From Geomonas ferrireducens (GTDB lineage Bacteria > Desulfobacterota > Desulfuromonadia > Geobacterales > Geobacteraceae): a stretch of 64,000 nt of DNA. Below, piece after piece: positions 33,144 through 39,361 of the stretch. The first letter of the stretch is position 1. Each line of letters starts with the position of its first letter. The position numbers were made by a program, and so were the translations under genes. The stretch lies in the NCBI RefSeq assembly GCF_004917065.1, contig NZ_SSYA01000003.1, positions 890,318 through 954,317 on the forward strand, read 5' to 3'. The notes beneath the pieces were generated by a model. That model was not told the origin of the DNA. It did not search any database and saw only the letters and a list, made by a program, of their open reading frames with translations.

Positions 33144-35195
33144 GTGAGGGGAATCGGGTTTATTTCCTTTCTTTTGGTCATGCTGTTCCAGCCGCTCTTC
33201 GGCCTTTGTGCAGAAGACGCAGCGCCTAAGGTCGCGAGCCAGGAGATAAGGGTCGTCCTAGACCCGGCAATGCACGAGCTGCGTGGTGTGACCGTGCTCA
33301 CTCTTGCCGGGGTGGCGAAGCAGGCCAGCCTCGCCCTCGCCCCGGCGGCGCGCATCGAGTCGGTCCGGGACGCCGGGGGGGTGAAGGTCCCCTGGCGCTT
33401 CGACTCGGGCTCTCTTACCCTCGATCTTGCCGGCCGTGCGGCAACGGTGACCGTCTCATGGCGGGTGAGCTTCCACGACGAAGTCTCACGCAACCAGGCG
33501 GCCGAGGACCCGAGCTACGGGGTGAACGCGTCCATCGGCGAAGAGGGTACCTTCCTCGGGGGGGGCGCACTTTGGTACCCGGTGCCGGAGCAGGTGCCGC
33601 AAAGCCGGACGGTGCAGGTCGAGGCCCCCGCCGGAATCGAGGCGGTCACCTTCGGAGCGCGTCTCTCCCGGGAGACCTCAGGCGGGGTGACCCGCTCCGT
33701 CTGGCGCGAGGCGCGGCCGGTCGGGATCCTTTCCCTCTGCGCCGGCCCCTACCTCGTCGAGGAAAGGGAGGTCGCAGGGATCAAGCTCTACAGTTATCTC
33801 TCGCGCGACAACGCCGCGCTCGCCCCGCGCTATCTGGACGCCGTCGCAAGGTACCTTCCCATGTACCAGGAACTCTTCGGCCCATACCCCTTCGAGAAGT
33901 ACGCCGTGGTGGAAAACTTCTTCCCGACGGGTTACGGCTTCCCCTCCTTCACGCTCCTTGGGGGCTCCGTGATCAGGCTTCCGTTCATCGTCGACACGAG
34001 CCTTCCCCACGAGATCGCCCACAGCTGGTGGGGTAACGGCGTCGACGTCGACGCGTCGGAGGGGAACTGGTGCGAGGGGTTGGTGACTTACCTGGCGGAC
34101 TACCTGCTCAAGGAGCGCCGCTCGGAGGCGGAGGGGAGCGACTACCGCAGGCAGCTCCTCATCGACTACGCCTCATTGGTCACGCCGCAAAACGACTTCC
34201 CGCTCACCTCCTTTGCCAGCCGCAGTGATCCCGCCTCGCGCGCCATCGGTTACGGCAAGGGGGCCATGGTGTTCCACATGACCCGGCGCCATATCGGGGA
34301 CGAAGCGTTCTTCGCAGGGCTTAGGCAGGTGGCCCGGGAGCGGATGTACCGGGACGCCTCATGGAGCGACCTCTTGCGCGCCTTCTCGGAGCGCTCCGGG
34401 GCCGATCTCTCCGGTTTCAGAACCTGGCTCACCCGTCCCGGCGGCCCGCGCCTCGCGCTGGCGGATGTGACGCTGCGCCGCGACGGTAAGGGGTGGCGGG
34501 TGAACGGGGTGGTGCGGCAGTCGGCGCCGTTTTTCGCCGTGGAGCTTCCGCTGCGCATTGAGTCGGCAGGGGGGGCGACGACCGAGGTCGTTCGGATCGA
34601 TGCACGTGAGGAGACCCCTTTCATGCTGACCAGTGCGACCGCTCCGGGGCGCCTGCTTCTCGATCCCGCCGCGGACCTGTTCCGGATCTTAGCCCAAGAC
34701 GAGATCCCCGCCACGGTGAACAGCGTAAAGGGCTCAACGCGGCTTATGGGGGTGGTCGCGCGCGACTGCCGGGCGCGGCCGGAAACCTTCCGCACCTTCC
34801 TGGCCTCCCTTTCCCAGGGGACGGCCCCCATCGTCGGCGAGGACGCACTGAAGCCGACGGAAGCGGCGGGCCGCGACCTCGTCATCTGCGGCGTACCCGC
34901 GGATCGCTCGCTGATCCCGGCCGGTGCGGAACTCCCGACCACGACAGGGGAGGGGGAGGGGGCGGCAGACTCCCTGCTCTTCCAGGTGCTGATGCGCGCC
35001 GCGCCGGAAAAGGGGGCGGTCGCCCTGTTCCTCCCGGGATCGGAGCGCGCCGCGCTCCAGTACGCGCCGAAGGTAACCCACTACGGGAAGTACGGCTCCC
35101 TGTACTTCGCGGGGGGCGTCAACCGCCGCAAGGGGACCACGGCTGCGGCGGGCGGCGGGGCGGTGGTGCGTTTCCAATCCCAAAATAATCCGTAG
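33144..35195 (+). CDS. Exported M1-family aminopeptidase-like protein
   Basis: A GTG at 33144 with GGAGG five bases upstream opens a signal peptide (RGIGFISFLLVMLFQPLFGLCA), giving 683 residues. The gluzincin motif HEIAHSWW...E (zinc ligands two His and the Glu of WCEGLVTYLADYL, 18 residues later) is intact. The catalytic domain includes the approach FFPTGYGFPSFTLLGG in place of the canonical GAMEN exopeptidase loop. Divergence there means the peptide specificity is open. The C-terminal domain of about 250 residues is not recognised. It follows the convergent ChaN gene and ends at a good terminator. Confidence 0.82.
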   Translation: MRGIGFISFLLVMLFQPLFGLCAEDAAPKVASQEIRVVLDPAMHELRGVTVLTLAGVAKQASLALAPAARIESVRDAGGVKVPWRFDSGSLTLDLAGRAATVTVSWRVSFHDEVSRNQAAEDPSYGVNASIGEEGTFLGGGALWYPVPEQVPQSRTVQVEAPAGIEAVTFGARLSRETSGGVTRSVWREARPVGILSLCAGPYLVEEREVAGIKLYSYLSRDNAALAPRYLDAVARYLPMYQELFGPYPFEKYAVVENFFPTGYGFPSFTLLGGSVIRLPFIVDTSLPHEIAHSWWGNGVDVDASEGNWCEGLVTYLADYLLKERRSEAEGSDYRRQLLIDYASLVTPQNDFPLTSFASRSDPASRAIGYGKGAMVFHMTRRHIGDEAFFAGLRQVARERMYRDASWSDLLRAFSERSGADLSGFRTWLTRPGGPRLALADVTLRRDGKGWRVNGVVRQSAPFFAVELPLRIESAGGATTEVVRIDAREETPFMLTSATAPGRLLLDPAADLFRILAQDEIPATVNSVKGSTRLMGVVARDCRARPETFRTFLASLSQGTAPIVGEDALKPTEAAGRDLVICGVPADRSLIPAGAELPTTTGEGEGAADSLLFQVLMRAAPEKGAVALFLPGSERAALQYAPKVTHYGKYGSLYFAGGVNRRKGTTAAAGGGAVVRFQSQNNP

Positions 35196-35208
35196 CTTCA
35201 CTCTTTAT

Positions 35209-35241
35209 GGCGCCGTCACGTGCGGGCGGCGCCTCGTTTTT
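35209..35241 (+). terminator. Terminator after the M1 peptidase gene
   Basis: GGCGCCG/CGGCGCC with an 11-base loop, then a T5 run (35237-35241). Confidence 0.75.
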
Positions 35242-35346
35242 GACCTTTTCTTCGCTGTGCCTCGCAAGCCGCCCCCTGCGCACCCGGGCTGCTCCTCGCC
35301 ACTAACCCACCTGCATTTTTATTTGTGTTCACGAATTAAAAAATAT
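35242..35346. other. Short gap before the flagellin promoter
   Basis: No gene or clear signal is seen between the peptidase terminator and the sigma-28-like promoter; an A/T-rich stretch covers 35310-35360. Confidence 0.4.
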
Positions 35347-35374
35347 TTAAGTTATAATTCCCCGCGGTCGATAA
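35347..35374 (+). promoter_or_regulatory. Sigma-28 (FliA)-type promoter for flagellin
   Basis: TTAAGTTA (35347-35354), a 12-base spacer and GTCGATAA (35367-35374) agree with TAAAGTTT-N11-GCCGATAA at 6/8 and 7/8 positions. The transcript would begin near 35381. Confidence 0.65.
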
Positions 35375-35382
35375 GGAGAGAT

Positions 35383-35475
35383 GTCGTGCGCGGGAGGGGC
35401 ACGGAACCGGCCACTCCGCGATACTTCCCGTTGCGACGACCATCGGTTGGAAAACCACCGGCAGAACGCCGGGTC
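35383..35475 (+). promoter_or_regulatory. Structured flagellin mRNA leader with alternative hairpins
   Basis: An imperfect long stem pairs GTCGT...CGGGA (35383-35395) with TCCCG...ACGAC (35426-35440). Two hairpins then compete for 35458-35460: CGGTTGG-AAAA-CCACCG (35444-35460) and CCGGC-AGAAC-GCCGG (35458-35472). The ribosome site AAGGAG follows at 35484. It is not recognised as a known riboswitch. Confidence 0.4.
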
Positions 35476-35496
35476 GCCTAGAAAAGGAGCTACGCC

Positions 35497-36315
35497 ATGA
35501 CAGTGAGTGATATCTCTTTGACCGCCGGCATGAGGACCAACCTTTTGTACCTGCAGAACACGAGCCAGCTGCTGAACCGTACCCAGCAGAGACTCTCCTC
35601 GGGGAAAAGGGTGAACAGCGCTCTCGACAACCCGACCAACTACTTCGCAGCCCAGAACGCGAACCAGAGGGCGAGCGACCTCTCCGACCGCAAGGACGGG
35701 ATGTCTGAAGCGGTGCAGACGGTGAGTGCGACCAACGCCGGCATCACCGCCATCACCGGCCTCATCAACGCCGCCAAGGGTGTCGCCCAGTCCGCCCTCT
35801 CCACGAGCGACACGACGGTCCAGGCGAAGCTGGCTGACCAGTACAACACCATCCGCAGCCAGATCGACAACATCTCCTCCGACTCCGGGTATCGTGGGTT
35901 GAACCTCCTGAGTTCGATCAACACGCTCACGGTGAACTTCAACGAGGATGCCAGCTCGACCCTCGACGTCGTCGGTTTCCTGGCCAGCTCGGACGGCCTG
36001 AGCCTTACCACGGCCAGCGGCAACTGGCAGAGCGTTTCGGACATCACCACTGACACCGCGAAGATGGATACCGCAATTTCCACGCTGAGGGTGAACACCC
36101 AGGCCCTCGCCGCGAACCTAAACATCATCACCACCCGCCAGAGCTTCACCGATGAGATGATCAACACGCTGCAGACCGGGGCCGACAACCTCACCCTCGC
36201 CGACATGAACGAGGAGGGGGCGAACATGCTGATGCTGCAGACGCGCCAGTCGCTCGGTACCACCTCGCTCAGCCTGTCCTCGCAGGCCGCGCAGTCCATC
36301 CTGAGGCTGTTCTAG
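35497..36315 (+). CDS. Flagellin
   Basis: This 272-residue protein is a compact flagellin. The N-terminal D0/D1 helix is typical (LYLQNTSQLLNRTQQRLSSGKRVNSALDNPTNYFAAQ), and so is the C-terminal helix (residues 240-272, EGANMLMLQTRQSL...AAQSILRLF). The variable central domain is very short, giving a minimal filament subunit. It stands alone without other flagellar genes, behind a sigma-28-like promoter and a structured leader, and before a polysaccharide locus. The next gene ends like this flagellin. Confidence 0.93.
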   Translation: MTVSDISLTAGMRTNLLYLQNTSQLLNRTQQRLSSGKRVNSALDNPTNYFAAQNANQRASDLSDRKDGMSEAVQTVSATNAGITAITGLINAAKGVAQSALSTSDTTVQAKLADQYNTIRSQIDNISSDSGYRGLNLLSSINTLTVNFNEDASSTLDVVGFLASSDGLSLTTASGNWQSVSDITTDTAKMDTAISTLRVNTQALAANLNIITTRQSFTDEMINTLQTGADNLTLADMNEEGANMLMLQTRQSLGTTSLSLSSQAAQSILRLF

Positions 36316-36322
36316 CCATGAA

Positions 36323-36348
36323 GGCGGGACGGCGCACGCCGTCCCGCC
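36323..36348 (+). terminator. Perfect 11-bp hairpin after flagellin, no U-run
   Basis: GGCGGGACGGC - GCAC - GCCGTCCCGCC. Without a T run it is more likely an mRNA-stabilising hairpin or partial terminator between flagellin and the following small gene. Confidence 0.55.
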
Positions 36349-36372
36349 CATCCCACCCTTCAAGGAGCCGCC

Positions 36373-36627
36373 ATGAAAAATCCGGGCAGACAAACCTGTC
36401 GGGAACAGCGCCGATCCAAGCCGTGCAGCGGGGCAGGCTTCTCCTCCGAAACCACATCTTCCGCAGCATGGGATGACGCCGGCCTCTCCGGGGAGCTCAG
36501 GGCCGTTTCCGGCGATTTGAGGCAGGAAGGTATCAACATGCTGCGCCTTGCCGAAGCTCACAAACAGGCTCAGAACCTGCTCAGTGCCTCTTCGAGGCAG
36601 GCCCGCACGGTGCTGGGACAGTTCTAG
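36373..36627 (+). CDS. Mini-flagellin: small protein ending in a flagellin-like C-terminal helix
   Basis: This 84-residue protein has a good ribosome site (AAGGAG, five bases before the ATG). Residues 52-84 (EGINMLRLAEAH...SSRQARTVLGQF) align without gaps to residues 240-272 of the flagellin just upstream, with 13 of 33 identical and the same C-terminal Phe. The first 50 residues are unrelated, Ser/Arg-rich and probably disordered. No N-terminal D0 helix is present. It may co-assemble with the filament, act as a chaperone decoy or compete for FliS, or be a degraded duplicate. I know of no named family. Confidence 0.65.
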   Translation: MKNPGRQTCREQRRSKPCSGAGFSSETTSSAAWDDAGLSGELRAVSGDLRQEGINMLRLAEAHKQAQNLLSASSRQARTVLGQF

Positions 36628-36632
36628 CTGCG

Positions 36633-37451
36633 CTACCAGAAGTACCAGTTGCCGCTTTTAAGTACGTATATGGAGAGGGCCAGATTTGCGACGGCGTGGG
36701 AGAGGATGCAAAGGGTGAGGCTTCGGGTTCGGTAAAGGACGACGTTGAAGATGGCGCCTGCCAGCATACCGGCAAGGAAGAAGTGGTGTTCGAGTCCGAA
36801 GAGGACCGTGGTGATCAGGAAGGAACCCCAACTGAAGGTCCCGAGGGGAACGGATCGGAAATCGGGACGGATCAGGTAACGGATCAGAAAGGAGCGCCAG
36901 AAAAGCTCCTCCATCACAGGGACCACGAGCACGGCCCCGGCAACCCGCATCGCGGTTAAAAGGAGCCGTACCGCCCCTTCGGGAAGAAGCATCGGGTTGA
37001 AGCCGGGCGAGGATCCTACCAGTGGCAGGGTAGTCTGAACGTTGATCCAGAGCAGGAAGGTAATTACACCCGCACCTGCGGCCGCCAACGAAGCCGCGGG
37101 CTTCAGGAGCTCCCTCCATCGCAGTTCTTCCTCAAATTCAGAGCGCACAACGTAAAGCAGCAGTGCCACACTTATGGTCTTTAGCGGATACAGCAGGTAG
37201 AAGGCCTGGTCGGTCAGGGTGACCCACTGCCGCTGTGCGGCCTGGCGCAACCCCTCCTCCAGCGCTATGAAAGCCATAAAAAGGGCGAAGGGAAGTACGC
37301 GTGCGATGACGGCACGTTCCACACGCAAGTATTTGGCGGCAAGCTCCATCATATTGGCGGTATTTACCACAGCACCGGTGGCCTGTCCATCGGGCTCCTT
37401 CAGTCTTAGCGGGGTCTGAATATTGCAAAGGTATTGACAGAAGTCCTGCAT
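36633..37451 (-). CDS. CAAX-type (CPBP) membrane protease of the PEP-CTERM system
   Basis: This 272-residue polytopic membrane protein carries the CPBP motifs: EELFWRSFL (paired Glu, then Arg), FGLEHHFF, and the His of LSHAVANL. The C-terminus YVLKSGNWYFW and the adjacent exosortase locus match the PEP-CTERM-associated CAAX protease-related family (I recall TIGR03008). It may mature or degrade sorted proteins. The exact start is unsettled; MMELAAKYLRVERAV about 34 residues inside is an alternative. It converges with the mini-flagellin gene, six bases away. Confidence 0.82.
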   Translation of the reverse strand: MQDFCQYLCNIQTPLRLKEPDGQATGAVVNTANMMELAAKYLRVERAVIARVLPFALFMAFIALEEGLRQAAQRQWVTLTDQAFYLLYPLKTISVALLLYVVRSEFEEELRWRELLKPAASLAAAGAGVITFLLWINVQTTLPLVGSSPGFNPMLLPEGAVRLLLTAMRVAGAVLVVPVMEELFWRSFLIRYLIRPDFRSVPLGTFSWGSFLITTVLFGLEHHFFLAGMLAGAIFNVVLYRTRSLTLCILSHAVANLALSIYVLKSGNWYFW

Positions 37452-37494
37452 TTAACCTGTAGCTACGGAGAACTGTGGCTCGAGGGGGGCGGTC

Positions 37495-37701
37495 ATGCTG
37501 GTTCAGGTGCATTGGACAAACAAAAGGTACGACTACGTGAAGGATTACATGCTCGACAGCCTGATAGAGGCCGGTGTCGTTGCCAGATTTCTTCGTTCTT
37601 CCGGCTGGGTGACCATTGGCATTGATCCGATTCGCAGGTCGAAGCATCAAAAGTCTTACGCCGGTCCGGAAAGAAGGCACATAGGAAGCGCTGCCGCATG
37701 A
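37495..37701 (+). CDS. GSU3473-like small protein
   Basis: This 68-residue protein has the pattern MLVQVHWTNKRYDYVKDYMLDSLIEAGVVARFLRSSGWVTIGIDPIR...YAGPERR, which I recognise from a small family common in Geobacter (GSU3473 type), often with PilZ- or signalling-related regulation. The C-terminal GPERR is characteristic. The function is unknown. GGGGGG before the ATG serves as the ribosome site. It is divergent from the CPBP protease gene. Confidence 0.75.
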   Translation: MLVQVHWTNKRYDYVKDYMLDSLIEAGVVARFLRSSGWVTIGIDPIRRSKHQKSYAGPERRHIGSAAA

Positions 37702-38068
37702 AACCCTGTCTACCAGGACGCTTCGACGTGGTACTGTCGGATTCTCTAACAGTCCCTTTGGCAGCGGTATTGTTGCTGCGGTAAAAGACGCCGGCGTCGG
37801 CCTACACTTCCCTTTTGCGACACGATCGCCGCGATGTGCGATTCCCACTGCAACACCCATGTTCGGCTTCACTGAAGAACATCTCCAACGTTTCTCCCTC
37901 CCGTCTAAAACAATTTCCCGGACGTCCAACTCCTTGTAAAAAAAATCGACAGAATCCCCGCGCAAAGCGCCGATCCGTTTTGAATCGGCACGTTACGGGT
38001 CATTACCCTCCCCGTCGAGCGGTCCTCGCCCGGATTTTCCCGTGATTTCAGCTCACTTCGCTCCTGAA

Positions 38069-38105
38069 AGCCTTTCTGTTTTGTCGAGATACCTTACAGA
38101 AGGCT
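38069..38105. promoter_or_regulatory. Inverted repeat, candidate enhancer for the sigma-54 promoter
   Basis: AGCCTTTCTG (38069-38078) and CAGAAGGCT (38097-38105) are inverted with one bulged base. It lies 48-84 bp upstream of the sigma-54 promoter, the distance of an NtrC-type activator site (PrsR is the expected activator). Confidence 0.4.
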
Positions 38106-38152
38106 GCATGCCGGTTTGATGGGTCCGGTGTAAAAACGGCTACTTGGAGTGA

Positions 38153-38168
38153 TGGCACGGCTGGTGCA
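38153..38168 (+). promoter_or_regulatory. Sigma-54 promoter of the PEP-CTERM gene
   Basis: TGGCACG-N4-GTGCA, with GG and GC twelve bases apart, fits TGGCACG-N4-TTGCA except for one base. Transcription would begin near 38178, 50 bp before the ATG. Confidence 0.85.
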
Positions 38169-38226
38169 ACAGGAAAAGCAACTTAATGCCCTTCAAGGAA
38201 TATGAGGTTAAAAAAGGAGGTAGGTC

Positions 38227-38931
38227 ATGAGAAAGTTGATCTTAGCAGCCGCTGCCGCGCTGATGTTCTCAACATCAGCCTTTGCTGAGCCGGTTCTTCA
38301 ACTGTACATCCCTGGTGCTACTTACGATTCAACCGAGACCTGGGTCACAACCAGCAGTTCTTTCACCCTCTGGGTTTTAGGTTGGGGAAACAAAGAGCCT
38401 ATCACAAACGTCTTCCTGTCCGCCGCGTTCAAGACCGGTGAGACCGGCACCATCACTTTAACCCCGACAACGGCGGCTCCCCCTGTTATCGATCCCTCCA
38501 CGCCGTCAGCCCCGACTGTTGGCCCGAGCGGTGTCGGTACGCAACCGGTGCTCGGCGATGGCAGCCTGCTTCCTAGCCACGGCATCTATGGTGATGGGAC
38601 GAGTTGGGTCTCCTTCGGCCTCGGCGATTTCACCCTCACGGATTCTATGATAGGCGACTTCAGCGTCGTCGCACCTGACCTCTCCACGCTCTCCACCCCG
38701 GGTCAGATCAACGCCTATACCGTGGATATCACCGGGTACGCCAGCGGCGTCCACTTCGATGCGTACGACCACATCCTCTCCGGGAACCACGTAAGCTACC
38801 TTTTCGCTCCCTTCTCACATGATGCAGAAGGTGGCGGCAACCCGCCAGTTCCCGAACCGGGAACCATAGTACTGCTCGGCGCAGGGTTCCTCGGCCTGGC
38901 AATTTATGGCAAACGTCGTCAACGCAGCTAG
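38227..38931 (+). CDS. PEP-CTERM sorting-signal protein (exosortase substrate)
   Basis: This 234-residue exported protein has a clear signal peptide (MRKLILAAAAALMFSTSAFA). Its PEP-CTERM tail has V208-P-E-P-G, a hydrophobic helix (TIVLLGAGFLGLAIYG) and a basic end (KRRQRS). Exosortase should cleave near the PEP motif and attach the protein to the surface or exopolysaccharide. The mature part is Thr/Ser/Gly-rich and acidic, of no recognised family. The sigma-54 promoter, AAGGAGG ribosome site and following terminator make it a separate, regulated transcript. Confidence 0.95.
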   Translation: MRKLILAAAAALMFSTSAFAEPVLQLYIPGATYDSTETWVTTSSSFTLWVLGWGNKEPITNVFLSAAFKTGETGTITLTPTTAAPPVIDPSTPSAPTVGPSGVGTQPVLGDGSLLPSHGIYGDGTSWVSFGLGDFTLTDSMIGDFSVVAPDLSTLSTPGQINAYTVDITGYASGVHFDAYDHILSGNHVSYLFAPFSHDAEGGGNPPVPEPGTIVLLGAGFLGLAIYGKRRQRS

Positions 38932-39361
38932 TTGCCGTAGCGCGGAGCAGATGAAGAGAGGGACTCGACAAAGTCATCGATGGTTGACGACCCCTGAATA
39001 GGGAAGATGAAAGAACGACCCGCCACCGGTTCCAGTAGGCTTGGAACAGTGGCGGGTTTTTCTGTGGCCGTCTCGCGCGTCATGCCGGTGCATCACCTCT
39101 TTGCAGTCATCCCGGCCGCTATCAGCCGGGCCTTCCTCAATGCTGTCGCAGGCTTCACTAAACCCGGACCCTCACCTCCCGGCAACTACCAAAAAGATCC
39201 TGTCACTTATTATCTTTTTATAATCTGCCAAGAAATGAGTGTTCCCTGCTTGCGTCACAGCCGGGCTATGTAAGAATATCCGACAGAGGCGTCGTCGTAC
39301 CTTTGGTGTTACGTAGCAAGCAATGGGAGCGTCCCTTGTCGGAGCAAATTGGAGGAACCCC
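38932..39361. other. Intergenic region before prsT
   Basis: This contains the PEP-CTERM gene's terminator (39019-39060) and a TATAAT hexamer at 39219-39224 that may be the -10 of the prsT operon; a fitting -35 is not evident. GGAGG stands six bases before the ATG at 39362. No gene is seen. Confidence 0.5.
39019..39060 (+). terminator. Terminator of the PEP-CTERM gene
   Basis: CCCGCCAC...GTTCC and GGAAC...GTGGCGGG form a stem with a two-part helix around a 9-base loop, followed by T5. Confidence 0.85.

Larger units (their letters stand above)
37702..38226. other. Upstream region of the PEP-CTERM gene
   Basis: This 525-bp region has no supported gene. It has a hairpin GCCGAT/ATCGGC (37969-37989), an inverted repeat at 38069-38105 and the sigma-54 promoter at 38153-38168, followed by a near-perfect AAGGAGG before the ATG at 38227. 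The remainder of the sequence gave no signal. Confidence 0.6.

Noticed and set aside
35383-35475. GEMM (c-di-GMP) riboswitch before flagellin
   Set aside because: The conserved GCAAAGCC and GGCAAACC elements are absent; kept only as an unclassified structured leader.
37815-38045. 76-residue plus-strand reading before the PEP-CTERM gene
   Set aside because: No ribosome site and a composition unlike a gene; the region is better explained as regulatory.
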